A DNA stretch of 64,000 nucleotides from Haliscomenobacteraceae bacterium (GTDB lineage: Bacteria; Bacteroidota; Bacteroidia; Chitinophagales; Saprospiraceae): contig CANMVX010000016.1 of assembly GCA_947501115.1 (NCBI GenBank), forward strand, positions 17,584-81,583, given 5' to 3'. Below the pieces are notes generated by a model. That model did not search any database. It was not told where the DNA came from and worked only from the letters and a program-made list of their open reading frames with translations. Shown in pieces: positions 36,280 through 45,819 of this stretch. Position numbers and translations under genes: made by a program. Position 1 is the stretch's first letter. The number at the start of each line of letters is the position of its first letter.

Positions 36280-37389
36280 TTAATTGGAAACTTTCTTCAT
36301 TTCATCAAATAGTGTAATAAAACATTCTGCAGACGACTTCACTTTGGAAGAATTATCGGTGGAAGGAGAACCTTTAAAATTATCCATTTCTTTCTGAAAA
36401 GATTCAAAACTAGTCCATACCGTTTGAATCATCCCTGAATATCTGGGTTTCATGATGGGGGTAGCTCCTTCTCTGTAATCTAATAATTGGTGTAGTTGGG
36501 AAACGGCTACTTCAGGTGTTCTCCAGGGGCAGGTTAGGACATTAAATCCTTTCATAGCAAAATAAACGGTGGTTGGGTCAGGTCTTTCATAATGCCAGTC
36601 ACAAATGACCACATCTTTATAAAGGAGATCAACAGCGCGAAAAGTTTGATTATAACTTCCCTCCCATTCACCAATACCTGTGGTCTTACCGTCGATCAAC
36701 CGATCTCCCCAAATCCAAAGTTTTCTGTCAGCCAGAGCCAGATGATTTCTTATTTTATTTACTTCTCCAGCAAAAAGTTCTGCTTTATCCCTTCCCTGAC
36801 ACCTTGGGCATTTATCGTCGCCAAGATAAAACACCTCGTCCATGCCGGCGTGAAAATCAGTGGCTTCGAAGGCATTACAAATTTCATCTACAAGGCTGAA
36901 AACGATATTATGAACATCGGGATGTAAGGGGCAATAACTCTTACAATAGAGGCCATCGGAATTTGGCCATACAAACTTTTCCGGCATTTTGACATGAGGC
37001 GTTTCATCAAAATGAGGATATTGGACGAGAAGATTATAGGTTTTAGTGGCCCAACTCTGGTGACCCAACAGATTAATTTGAGGAATCAGATTTATTTTAT
37101 GTTTACGGCAAACTGCCACTAACTTTTTCACCTCCGCATCAGACAAAGCGATACTATCTCTAAGATTCGGGTATTTTTTGAACTGGTAGTTAAAGTCCAC
37201 CCTTAAAATGAGGGTATTTACTTTTCTTGAAGCTAATTCCTCTTCTATAAAGCGAACAAATTTATCTACCTGATTAGTTTTTGGAGCCGCGATACAAAAA
37301 CCTCTTACGGGGATTAAAGTATCTAGTCTGGTTTGACAAAAAAGGGTATTTGTCAATAAAAAAGCAAAAACGAAAGATAGGGTTTTCAT
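36280..37389 (-). CDS. GH20-like beta-N-acetylhexosaminidase catalytic-domain protein
   Basis: This 369-residue exported protein (signal MKTLSFVFAFLLTNTLFCQ) consists of a single TIM barrel of the GH20 type. The catalytic Asp-Glu pair is Asp184-Glu185 in FHAGMDEVFYLG, and the later aromatic IQTVWTSFESF fits the barrel end. GH20 enzymes remove terminal GlcNAc/GalNAc with substrate assistance. The usual N-terminal GH20b domain is missing, so this is a minimal form. A KCPRC cysteine pair lies just after the active site. It is not in an obvious operon. Confidence 0.82.
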   Translation of the reverse strand: MKTLSFVFAFLLTNTLFCQTRLDTLIPVRGFCIAAPKTNQVDKFVRFIEEELASRKVNTLILRVDFNYQFKKYPNLRDSIALSDAEVKKLVAVCRKHKINLIPQINLLGHQSWATKTYNLLVQYPHFDETPHVKMPEKFVWPNSDGLYCKSYCPLHPDVHNIVFSLVDEICNAFEATDFHAGMDEVFYLGDDKCPRCQGRDKAELFAGEVNKIRNHLALADRKLWIWGDRLIDGKTTGIGEWEGSYNQTFRAVDLLYKDVVICDWHYERPDPTTVYFAMKGFNVLTCPWRTPEVAVSQLHQLLDYREGATPIMKPRYSGMIQTVWTSFESFQKEMDNFKGSPSTDNSSKVKSSAECFITLFDEMKKVSN

Positions 37390-37605
37390 ACAATCCGAGT
37401 TTGAAGAAAAATACCTTTAAGATAAGAAAAGGAATGGAAATAAAGATAAGCGCTTATAAAAAGGCTTAACAAATTCTTGGCAGTTGTTCTCCGGGCAGAT
37501 AATTCACTAAGCGGGAGCCACCGATGGAGCTTTTAAGGATAACTTTAAATTTAGTTTATTATCTTTATAGGCTAACATTTTTATTGAACCTTATACCTGA
37601 TTGTC

Positions 37606-37854
37606 ATGCTTAGAATTTATCTGATTGGTTGGGTCATTTTGTTTTCTGCCATAATCTTGAATGTTGTCATCCAACGTTTTGGCATTATGGGTTGGTATGA
37701 GTTTCTGAATAAATTACAGGCTATAGGTAAAATTACCTTTACGACCATGTTTTTGGTGGATTATCTATGGCTTTTTGTTGGATATCCGCTGTGTTTGGGT
37801 TTTTCCTACTACCTGGGAGAAAAGTTATATGAATTATTGATATCTGTCAAATAG
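37606..37854 (+). CDS. Small two-helix membrane protein
   Basis: This 82-residue hypothetical protein has two or three hydrophobic segments (RIYLIGWVILFSAIILNVVI; FTTMFLVDYLWLFVGYPLCLG). Start ATG 37606 is clean and the codon pattern is coding-like. I do not recognise a family function. It lies alone between the GH20 gene and the ATPase gene. Confidence 0.6.
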   Translation: MLRIYLIGWVILFSAIILNVVIQRFGIMGWYEFLNKLQAIGKITFTTMFLVDYLWLFVGYPLCLGFSYYLGEKLYELLISVK

Positions 37855-37882
37855 AACGATGATTCGATATCGTTTGGGATAT

Positions 37883-39205
37883 TTACATATCCTCCAGGGA
37901 AAGGCATAAAGTCTCAATAGTGTAATTTGGCAATACTTTATTTTTCAGGTGTTCCACTTTAACCAGGAATAGTTCTTCCTTAAAGTTTTTTTTGTTTCGT
38001 TTAACTTCAACAACTATGGCCTTGTTTTTTTCTAAATCAAGCGCCACAATATCAATTTCATTCTGAGCCCCTTTTGGTTCCCACCAGGAACCAATGGCTC
38101 GGTATTTCATACTTTCAGCAAATTTTTGTTTAAAATAGGTTTCGAGTATTTTTCCTGAATAAGTTGAATAATCGTTTTTAATGATTGATTTTAATCCGTC
38201 GAAGTTTTTTATTTCAATCAAAGAACGATGTCGGTCAAAATAATTAAACCAAAAACGGAGGAAGTTGTCCTGAATTTCGAACCGTACTGTTTGTGAACCC
38301 TCTTTTGCTAACAGGGGGCGTAGCCTGACAATGATATTATAGTCACCAATAAGTCGTTTTATATGGCCGCCAATATTTTTATCGCCAAGTGCTGCCTCAA
38401 TGGTTGGTTGTGTATTAATGCCACCAGAGATTGCACTTAAAATAGAGAAATAGGTTGCATAATTTTTGCCAAACTCTTCAATAAGTAAATGTTTTCCTTC
38501 CTCGGTAAAGGAGGAATTTTGTCGAACCATGAAATGAATCATTTCATCAACTGATAAGGTCACATTTTCGCAAAATAACTCTACATATTTGGGTACACCT
38601 CCGGTAAAGGCATATAAAGCTAAAAGGTCATCATTAGTGTATTGTGGGTGAAAGTCTTTCATTATATCCTTAAGCGTAGTCAAATCGAAAGCTGAAAGTT
38701 TGATGATATTGTCTGCTCTACCAAATAATGGTTCTTTTGAATGTTGAAAAATTCTTTGCATTAAGGAATAGACAGAACCACAAACAACCAGATTCATTTT
38801 TGTTTTATGTCTGTATTGATCCCAGATATTTTGCATATCGCTATAAATGGAAGCATTAATGTTATAGAATTCCTGAAACTCGTCAATAATCAGATTAAAA
38901 GGTCTGTTTTCAGCTTTTTCCATAAGAAAATGGAATAAGGAACGAAAAGATTTTATTTCTACTGGCACATAACAATCAAGGGACTTAGAGATGTTAGCAG
39001 TAAATTCGGCACAAATGGAGGCTTCGCTTTTCCGGCCTACAAAAAGATAAACCCATGGTGTACCATCTATAGCATTCATGACGAGGCTTGTTTTTCCAAT
39101 GCGTCTTCTGCCGGTAATCACTGTTAATCGGGAATGATCTTCAAATGATAATTTCTGAATCCGTCGAAGTTCAACTAATTCGCTTGTCCTATTGTAAAAT
39201 TTCAC
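37883..39205 (-). CDS. DUF234-type ATPase with C-terminal PD-(D/E)xK-like domain
   Basis: This 440-residue protein is a STAND/archaeal-type ATPase. The P-loop is GRRRIGKTS (residues 32-40), Walker B is NLIIDEFQEF, and a winged-helix region follows (HFMVRQNSSFTEEGKHLLIEE). The C-terminal DUF234 module carries EIDIVALDLEKNKAIVVEVKRNKK, the core Asp...Glu-x-Lys of a PD-(D/E)xK nuclease fold. Proteins of this class are common, mobile and uncharacterised; nuclease activity is inferred. It is single, with two adjacent 14-bp palindromes upstream (39220-39248) overlapping the predicted transcription start, suggesting tight repression. Confidence 0.85.
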   Translation of the reverse strand: MKFYNRTSELVELRRIQKLSFEDHSRLTVITGRRRIGKTSLVMNAIDGTPWVYLFVGRKSEASICAEFTANISKSLDCYVPVEIKSFRSLFHFLMEKAENRPFNLIIDEFQEFYNINASIYSDMQNIWDQYRHKTKMNLVVCGSVYSLMQRIFQHSKEPLFGRADNIIKLSAFDLTTLKDIMKDFHPQYTNDDLLALYAFTGGVPKYVELFCENVTLSVDEMIHFMVRQNSSFTEEGKHLLIEEFGKNYATYFSILSAISGGINTQPTIEAALGDKNIGGHIKRLIGDYNIIVRLRPLLAKEGSQTVRFEIQDNFLRFWFNYFDRHRSLIEIKNFDGLKSIIKNDYSTYSGKILETYFKQKFAESMKYRAIGSWWEPKGAQNEIDIVALDLEKNKAIVVEVKRNKKNFKEELFLVKVEHLKNKVLPNYTIETLCLSLEDM

Positions 39206-39219
39206 CTTATTGGCATTTA

Positions 39220-39248
39220 GTAACGGCCGTTACGGTAACGGTGGTTAC
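39220..39248. promoter_or_regulatory. Twin palindromic operator before the DUF234 ATPase gene
   Basis: GTAACGGCCGTTAC (39220-39233) is a perfect 14-bp palindrome. GTAACGGTGGTTAC (39235-39248) is a second GTAAC-N4-GTTAC site one base later, so centres are 15 bp apart. A minus-strand -7 element TACTTTTG lies at 39255-39248. The sites therefore cover the expected transcription start, a classic repressor position. Confidence 0.7.
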
Positions 39249-39255
39249 AAAAGTA
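39248..39255 (-). promoter_or_regulatory. -7 element of the DUF234 ATPase gene
   Basis: The minus strand reads TACTTTTG, fitting TAnnTTTG, about 43 bases before the start codon. The -33 region shows no clear TTTG. Confidence 0.45.
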
Positions 39256-39352
39256 AGCTATGTTTGAATAAAAAGATAAAAAATTGGATAAGTATCTCTT
39301 TTTTTATTAAATCAACATATTATTTGCTTATCTTAACCTTATTAACACCTAA

Positions 39353-40729
39353 ATGCTGAAAAAAATGAAAGAATCGACAGAAAAATCAAGAAGAGATTTT
39401 ATAAAAACAGCCTCAAAAGGAGTGCTTTTTGCGGCTGTTGCGCCAACAGCTTTACAATCGGCAGTAGAAATGCCAACCGTTGTTCCCCAAAAAGCTTTCG
39501 GGGCAAATGAACGAATAAGAATAGCTGTTTTAGGTCTGAACAGTAGAGGTCAAAACCATGTCGATGAGTTAATGGCTCTTGCCACGAAATCGAATGTGGA
39601 AATTGTCATGTTTTGTGATCCTGACATGGAGGTTCTTCAAAGACGTGCCAATGAATTTAAAACCAAACATGGTAAAACCGTTTTAATTGAACAGGATTTC
39701 AGAAAAGCTTATGATGATAAGACGATTGATGCGGTGACCATTGCTTCACCTAATCACTGGCACGCATTACAGGCAATTTGGGCTTGTCAGGCTGGAAAAG
39801 ATGTGTATGTTGAAAAACCTGCTACCCATAATTTATTTGAAGGCAGGAAAATGATTGAGGCTGCTTATAAATATAACAGGATTGTACAACATGGAGTTCA
39901 ATTAAGGAGTTCTATTGCTATAAGAGAGGCCGTAAAGCATTTAGATGACGGATTGATTGGCAATGTTTATATGGCGAGAGGGTTGGTGTTCAGACAAAGG
40001 GCTGATATTGGGAATAAGGGTATTTCGCAAACTCCTTCTACCTTGAATTATGACTTATGGTGCGGACCGGCTCCAATGCGTCCTTTCTCTAAAAATTATG
40101 TTCATTATAACTGGCATTGGCATTGGGATTATGGCAACGGGGATGTTGGAAATCAGGGGGTACACGAAACAGATTTATGTATGTGGGGTTTAGGTGTTGA
40201 TAAGTTGCCGGAAAGAATAACTTCGATGGGTGGTAAGTTTTTATGGGATGATTGTAAGGAAGTTCCCGAGGTATTAACTTCTATTTATCACTATCCGAAA
40301 GAGAAAAAGATTATTCAATTTGAGGTTAGGCACTGGCATACCAATCTGGAAGGAGGTGCAGGCGTTGGTAATATTTTTTATGGCGATAAGGGATATATGG
40401 TCATAAAAGGTTACGGAACTTATGAGACTTTTCTTGGAAAAGATAATGAAAAGGGCCCAAGCAGATCAGAAAAAGGAGAGCTTGGTTTGCATTTTGAAAA
40501 TTGGATAGAAGCCATTAGAGCGCGGGATATGAGCATCCAAAATGGTCCCGTACAATCAGGTCATTTAGCTTCAGGTCTGGCTCATTTGGGTAATATATCT
40601 TATCGCCTGGGACGGCAGCTTGAATTTGACCCTATTGCGGAAAGATTTATCGGCGAAGGAGAGAATGAGGCTAATGCCATGACATCAAGAAATTACAGAG
40701 CACCGTATATTGTGCCGGAAATCATATAA
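39353..40729 (+). CDS. Exported Gfo/Idh/MocA-family oxidoreductase
   Basis: This 458-residue NAD(P)-dependent oxidoreductase has a Tat-like leader (SRRDFIKTASKGVLFAAVAPTAL). A Rossmann domain follows (IRIAVLGLNSRGQNHVDEL), then the family signature DAVTIASPNHWHALQAIWACQAGKDVYVEKPATHN, whose EKP lysine is catalytic, and a C-terminal substrate domain. Tat export of folded cofactor-loaded members is common in Bacteroidota, where many act on sugars or cyclic polyols. ATG 39365 (MKESTEKSRRDF) is an alternative start. It is followed 2 bases later by the DinB gene. Confidence 0.9.
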   Translation: MLKKMKESTEKSRRDFIKTASKGVLFAAVAPTALQSAVEMPTVVPQKAFGANERIRIAVLGLNSRGQNHVDELMALATKSNVEIVMFCDPDMEVLQRRANEFKTKHGKTVLIEQDFRKAYDDKTIDAVTIASPNHWHALQAIWACQAGKDVYVEKPATHNLFEGRKMIEAAYKYNRIVQHGVQLRSSIAIREAVKHLDDGLIGNVYMARGLVFRQRADIGNKGISQTPSTLNYDLWCGPAPMRPFSKNYVHYNWHWHWDYGNGDVGNQGVHETDLCMWGLGVDKLPERITSMGGKFLWDDCKEVPEVLTSIYHYPKEKKIIQFEVRHWHTNLEGGAGVGNIFYGDKGYMVIKGYGTYETFLGKDNEKGPSRSEKGELGLHFENWIEAIRARDMSIQNGPVQSGHLASGLAHLGNISYRLGRQLEFDPIAERFIGEGENEANAMTSRNYRAPYIVPEII

Positions 40730-40731
40730 AA

Positions 40732-41277
40732 ATGAACGAAAATTTAACAAAAGCAGAACTAAAGGCCCATTTATTGAAATCAATTACTGATTTCAATAGC
40801 CTGGTTGAATCATTGGATAAGCAGGAATTCGAATCACAACCGGGAGGTAAATGGTCAGCCGGGCAGGATTTAAATCACCTGGTAAAATCGAACCGTACGT
40901 TTGGTTTGGTATTTAGCTTACCCCTGTTTTTATTGAATTTCATGTATGGAAAAGCGAACAGACCAAGCAGAAGCTTGTCGGCATTAAAAACGAAATATGC
41001 TGAAAAGGCAAATAATTCAGGCCTGCAAGCCCCCGGTTATTTAAAACCTGGCAAGATATACGCAGAGGAAAAGGAGGTTTGGATTCGCAAACACAATGCT
41101 TCAGGTGAATATTTGTTAAAATGCCTGGATAAGTATTCCGAGTCAGCTTTAGACAAAAATATAATGGGTCATCCTTTATTTGGTAAAGTTACTGTGCGTG
41201 AAATGTTTATGAGTATTTTCATGCACATATACCATCATCATGCTATACTTCTCAAAAAATTAGGAAAGTCAGCGTAA
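40732..41277 (+). CDS. DinB-family four-helix protein
   Basis: This 181-residue protein has the DinB/YfiT four-helix bundle. Its metal-binding histidines are in GKWSAGQDLNHLVKSN and the final IFMHIYHHHAILLKK. Family members are metal-dependent thiol or glutathione-like transferases of mostly unknown substrate. It is placed 2 bases after the Gfo/Idh gene, so they are co-transcribed. It converges on the sulfatase gene, whose stop is 2 bases away. Confidence 0.85.
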   Translation: MNENLTKAELKAHLLKSITDFNSLVESLDKQEFESQPGGKWSAGQDLNHLVKSNRTFGLVFSLPLFLLNFMYGKANRPSRSLSALKTKYAEKANNSGLQAPGYLKPGKIYAEEKEVWIRKHNASGEYLLKCLDKYSESALDKNIMGHPLFGKVTVREMFMSIFMHIYHHHAILLKKLGKSA

Positions 41278-41279
41278 GA

Positions 41280-42722
41280 TTATTCCAGCAAAGCTCTAAA
41301 ATAGGCGTTTATATCATACTTTAAGTAGGGTGATATAGACGCTTGTTTTTGAGGAATATATTTAGCCAGGTTTTTTGCTTTGGCATTATTTTCCTTCTTA
41401 AAAACCAGATTATGCCATTCATTAGGGTCTTTAATCAGGTCATACAATTCCTGAGATTTATCTTCATATTGAATTAACTGGTGGTTATCTTTTACAACCG
41501 ACACATTGTTAGGTCCATAAAAGGTCAGCGCAGGGTGTGGCCATTTTTTAGATTGTGGTTGTTGAATTAATGGAAGGAGAGAATGTCCGTCATTTTCCTT
41601 ATTTTGAGCAATACCAGCCAGATCAAGAATCGTTGGATAAATATCAACGAGTTGAACGGGAGCGTCACATTTTTTTCCTGCAGAAGTATTTGCCGCTGTT
41701 TTAATGATTAACACCGACTGGATGGCTTTTTTCCAAAGCGCCTGTTTTGCAAATCTATCTTTTTCACCCAAGTGATAACCATGATCAGACAGTAAAATGA
41801 TGTGAGTATTACCGGCATATTTACTGTTATTTAAAGCATCCAGTATTTTACCAATTTGTGCATCAGCAAAATGTACACAAGCTAAATAAGCTTGAATCAC
41901 TTCATTCCATCTACCTTGCTCCAGGAGTTCCTTCGTTGTAGGCATCATAGGAGCGGAAGAAATCTGTATGCCTAAAGGTGGAATATCATCCATATCATTT
42001 GGCAAATAGGGAGGAAGGGACAAGTTGTTTTTTGGAAAAATGTCATACCATTTTTGAGGAACATACCATGGAACATGAGGGCGAACGAGCCCAACGGCTA
42101 AAAAAAACGGCTTATCCTGGGTTTTATTTAGTTGATTAATAGCCCATTCAGCAGAAAAAACATCGGGCATTTCCTCATCCTTTTGAGGGAAAGCGCCCCA
42201 ATCGGTAGAAGTACCAGTGGGTTTGCCATACCAAAACGGATCATAATTCATACGATCCTTCGGACTGGGACCATATTTACCAGACCAACCACCAAATAAA
42301 TCAAATACTTTGGCATCGTCCCCGTTATGGAAAAGTTTTCCAACACCTAAGGTTTGATATCCAAATTTTTCCATATAGTCGGGCAGCATAACAGAAGCAG
42401 CAGAAACGGCATTACTTTTCTTTAGATCCTTATCGGGTATTTGAAGATAATTTCCAGTTTTGGATGGATACATACCAGAAAAAAGAGCAGCCCTTGAAGG
42501 GGCACAAATGGGAGCCTGACAATAAGCCTGGGAAAATACGATACCCTGACTGGCCAGTTTATTCAGGTTGGGAGTAAGGGTTTGGGGGTGACCTTTTAGA
42601 GGTTCAATCCAGTCGTTCAGGTCGTCCACAATTATGACCAAAAAATTTGGCTTTTCCTGTGCCAATGTATAGGTAGGCATAACCGAAAGAATCAAAGAAA
42701 AGAATAGAAGAAGGCCCTTCAT
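41280..42722 (-). CDS. Secreted sulfatase (iduronate-2-sulfatase-like, S1 family)
   Basis: This 480-residue exported sulfatase (signal ending TLAQ) removes sulfate esters from glycans. The formylglycine cysteine is Cys73 in the CAPSR motif, within the longer signature ending AALFSG. Calcium ligands begin with Asp33-Asp34 in IVDDLND, and HIILLSDHGYHLGEKDRFAKQ gives later metal ligands. Overall it is closest to iduronate-2-sulfatase-like proteins. It needs a formylglycine-generating enzyme not seen here. It is divergent from the TonB receptor of the glycan locus, implying shared induction. Confidence 0.93.
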   Translation of the reverse strand: MKGLLLFFSLILSVMPTYTLAQEKPNFLVIIVDDLNDWIEPLKGHPQTLTPNLNKLASQGIVFSQAYCQAPICAPSRAALFSGMYPSKTGNYLQIPDKDLKKSNAVSAASVMLPDYMEKFGYQTLGVGKLFHNGDDAKVFDLFGGWSGKYGPSPKDRMNYDPFWYGKPTGTSTDWGAFPQKDEEMPDVFSAEWAINQLNKTQDKPFFLAVGLVRPHVPWYVPQKWYDIFPKNNLSLPPYLPNDMDDIPPLGIQISSAPMMPTTKELLEQGRWNEVIQAYLACVHFADAQIGKILDALNNSKYAGNTHIILLSDHGYHLGEKDRFAKQALWKKAIQSVLIIKTAANTSAGKKCDAPVQLVDIYPTILDLAGIAQNKENDGHSLLPLIQQPQSKKWPHPALTFYGPNNVSVVKDNHQLIQYEDKSQELYDLIKDPNEWHNLVFKKENNAKAKNLAKYIPQKQASISPYLKYDINAYFRALLE

Positions 42723-42906
42723 AAATACAGTTTATTTTAATATGGTTTATTTCTTAAATGTAGTATTAACTCGGTGAAAATACCCAAATAAAGACCCAAT
42801 AACATTTTTCACCCCCTAAAAGTAGATTTTTATAACAACGACAAATCCTTTATTTGCAATAGATAAAGTGGAAAAGTAAATTTCTTTTAAAATTAAAGTT
42901 TAGTCT

Positions 42907-45792
42907 ATGTGGTTTAAAGTTGGCGTTCTTTTTGTTTTGTTCTATTTAGTTATTGGAAATATTTCAGGCTATAGTCAAAACAATCTGGTAAAGGGAAAGG
43001 TACTGGATGCGGAAATGAATTCACCATTGCCAGGTGCAAATGTATTTTTAAAGGGTAATTCCACCATCGGTGCAACGACTGATCTGGATGGGAATTTTCT
43101 GATTAAAATACCTGCCGGAGATCAAATTTTAGTCTTTTCATACTTAGGATTTAAAGATTTGGAAAAGGAGATTAAAGGTGGAAAGGATGAAAATATCTCA
43201 TTGGTGATAAAAATGGAATCTGATGCAGTGATGGGTCAGGAAGTAGTGATTACCGGTCAGTTATTAGGTCAGGCAAAGGCGATTAATCAACAATTAAGTG
43301 CAGAATCGATTGCAAACATCGTTTCCTCTGATAGAATTCAGGAATTACCTGATGTAAATGCAGCTGAAGCCATTGCCAGACTTCCGGGTGTAGCCATAAA
43401 TAGAAGTGGAGGTGAAGGAACTAAGATTGTTATCAGGGGATTGGAACCAAAATTTAATGCTATAACGGTAAATGGGGTTAGAATGCCAGCCAATTCGGCC
43501 AATGACAGATCTGTTGACTTGTCATTGATTTCACCTGAGATGTTAGACGGTATTGAGGTTTTTAAATCTCCTTTACCAGATATGGACGGGGAAGCGATAG
43601 GTGGAACGGTCAATTTAAAACTTAGAAAAGCACCCTCTGGATTAAAAATGTTAGGGAAACTGTTGGGTGGCTATAATGATTTGAATAATGACCTTAAAGA
43701 TTATAAAGGTGTATTTCAGGTAAGTGATCGTGTTTTTAATAAAAATTTGGGCATTGTTGCACAGGGAAGTGCGGAAAGATTTAACAGAGGAGGAGATATT
43801 GTCAGTTATTCCTGGAGACAAGGTAGAACAGATCCAGCTACGGGGAATACCGCCATTGACGGAAATACTTTGGCTTTTGAAGACGGCCGTGAGATTAGAG
43901 AGAGGTTAAACGGTAGTGTAAATCTTGATTATACCTTGAAAAAGCATACTTTTTCTCTTTTTGGAATATATAGTCAAACAGACAGGAATCAATTTAGCCT
44001 TAGAAATTCTTATAATCCTGTTACTTCCAGTATCAATTATGAGAGTTCAGCCACGGATAATTCATTGAAAATGAATTCTGTGGCATTGAGTGCTACCCAT
44101 CCAGTAGGCAAATTATTGATTGACTGGAGTTTATCAAATGCAGTTACGTTAGGAAAAACACCTTATGATTTTTCCATGAGATTTGTGGATGAGGCCAATC
44201 AATTTGATCCAGCATTAAATCGTATGGGACACCCCCGAACCTTTTTTGATGCCGCCAATCCAGATTTGAATTCTTCCTTTTTAAGGAGTAATGATTATGT
44301 GAACAGTCAGACAAAAGAAAATTCTAAAACAGCTTTTGTCAATTTTAAATTACCGGTTTCCATTGGTAAATGGTTAGGTGGTTATCTAAAAGCCGGAGGT
44401 AAATACTACTCAAGTGACCGTGACAGAAATTACGATTTACTTTCTGAAGGATTTTATTATTTAGGGTCCGCGGAAGCCAGACGAGCGGCTACCCAGTATA
44501 AAGAACCCTTGATTTATTCTTCTTTAAATGGTAACCTCATCAGTATTAAAAACTTTTTGGAAACCAATAATAATCAAGAGAATTTCTATGGGGAAAATGG
44601 CGAGCCTATCAATTTTGACGCGAAGATTTCTCCTGAAATAATGCGTAAATGGTTTGATGCTCAATTACCTGTTTTGAATAAAGACCGTAGTGGTATAGTC
44701 AATAATTACAAGTTAAAGGAAACGGTATCAGCTGCTTATGCTATGATTAAGCTGGAAATTGGTAAAAAATTAACCATTATTCCGGGTTTCCGCTACGAAT
44801 ATTCCAATAATACATACAGCGCAGGATTTACCAATATAAGCGGAAGATATGGAGTGAATGGTGAGTATAAAGACACTACTACCTATAAGAAGTACGGTGA
44901 ATTCTTACCCCATTTACATATAAAATTTCAACCTTTATCCTGGTTGGATATCAGAGGTTCAATGGCTGCAACTTTGGCAAGACCTGACTATAATTTCATT
45001 ACGCCGAGAGCTTTGATTGACGATAACGATACTAACATCAATGCAGGTAATCCAAATTTACAGCATGCAAAAGCAATGAATTACGATTTGAATGTATCAG
45101 CTTATAAAGGTGGATTAGGATTAATAACATTTGGAGTATTTTATAAAGATGTCAAAAACATCTTTGTTCCCTGGAACATTCAATTGACCGATAAGGCGAT
45201 GGCTGCAGCAAATGGTTGGGCTGGTTATTCTGGATATGAGTTGAACTCCTACACCAATCTGCCAAAATCGAGTGTTTGGGGTTATGAAGCGGACATACAG
45301 ACGAACCTTAGTTTTTTACCCAAGCCGTTTAATGGTGTGGTATTTAATTTAAATTATTCCAGATTATATTCTGAGACGGAGGTATTCTTCCTTACTTCGG
45401 AAACGGTTTTAATAAGACCTTTCCCTCCTATTTTTCAAACGACATACACCAGTCAGGTTAGAAAGGTAAATATGCCTAGTCAGGCACCACATATCTTTAA
45501 TATGAGTGTTGGTTATGATTTGAAATCATTTTCAGCCAGGGTATCCGCTGTATTTCAGGGAACAAAGCCAAGTAGCTATTCTTTGAATAAAGACTTTGAT
45601 AGGTTCAATCTTCAATTTTGGCGTTGGGATGCCTCTGTCAGACAGGGTATAGGAAGTAACTGGAGCTTATTTTTAAATCTCAATAATTTCAGTAATCAGC
45701 AGGATATTTCCTTCACCAGAAATATTGAATACCTTAATTCTATACAAACTTATGGTTTTACAGGAACCGTTGGCTTCCAATATAGGCTTTGA
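42907..45792 (+). CDS. TonB-dependent receptor (TIGR01782-like) of the glycan locus
   Basis: This 961-residue outer-membrane receptor has a signal peptide, a carboxypeptidase-regulatory-like domain (GKVLDAEMNSPLPGANVFLKG) and a plug (SSDRIQELPDVNAAEAIARLPGVAINRS; IVIRGLEPKFNAITVNGVRMP). A large barrel follows and ends with an aromatic strand (GFTGTVGFQYRL). The plug reads like the TIGR01782 group best known from carbohydrate uptake in Xanthomonas and Caulobacter, not like classical SusC. No SusD-type lipoprotein follows. It starts the plus-strand run of the putative polysaccharide locus, 27 bases before the DUF4957-like gene, and probably imports oligosaccharides. Confidence 0.88.
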   Translation: MWFKVGVLFVLFYLVIGNISGYSQNNLVKGKVLDAEMNSPLPGANVFLKGNSTIGATTDLDGNFLIKIPAGDQILVFSYLGFKDLEKEIKGGKDENISLVIKMESDAVMGQEVVITGQLLGQAKAINQQLSAESIANIVSSDRIQELPDVNAAEAIARLPGVAINRSGGEGTKIVIRGLEPKFNAITVNGVRMPANSANDRSVDLSLISPEMLDGIEVFKSPLPDMDGEAIGGTVNLKLRKAPSGLKMLGKLLGGYNDLNNDLKDYKGVFQVSDRVFNKNLGIVAQGSAERFNRGGDIVSYSWRQGRTDPATGNTAIDGNTLAFEDGREIRERLNGSVNLDYTLKKHTFSLFGIYSQTDRNQFSLRNSYNPVTSSINYESSATDNSLKMNSVALSATHPVGKLLIDWSLSNAVTLGKTPYDFSMRFVDEANQFDPALNRMGHPRTFFDAANPDLNSSFLRSNDYVNSQTKENSKTAFVNFKLPVSIGKWLGGYLKAGGKYYSSDRDRNYDLLSEGFYYLGSAEARRAATQYKEPLIYSSLNGNLISIKNFLETNNNQENFYGENGEPINFDAKISPEIMRKWFDAQLPVLNKDRSGIVNNYKLKETVSAAYAMIKLEIGKKLTIIPGFRYEYSNNTYSAGFTNISGRYGVNGEYKDTTTYKKYGEFLPHLHIKFQPLSWLDIRGSMAATLARPDYNFITPRALIDDNDTNINAGNPNLQHAKAMNYDLNVSAYKGGLGLITFGVFYKDVKNIFVPWNIQLTDKAMAAANGWAGYSGYELNSYTNLPKSSVWGYEADIQTNLSFLPKPFNGVVFNLNYSRLYSETEVFFLTSETVLIRPFPPIFQTTYTSQVRKVNMPSQAPHIFNMSVGYDLKSFSARVSAVFQGTKPSSYSLNKDFDRFNLQFWRWDASVRQGIGSNWSLFLNLNNFSNQQDISFTRNIEYLNSIQTYGFTGTVGFQYRL

Positions 45793-45819
45793 TTTTTTAA
45801 TTACACAAAACGGATTTTT

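Noticed and set aside
42907..45792. Classical SusC call for the receptor
   Set aside because: The plug matches the TIGR01782 pattern, length is 961 residues, and no SusD gene follows.
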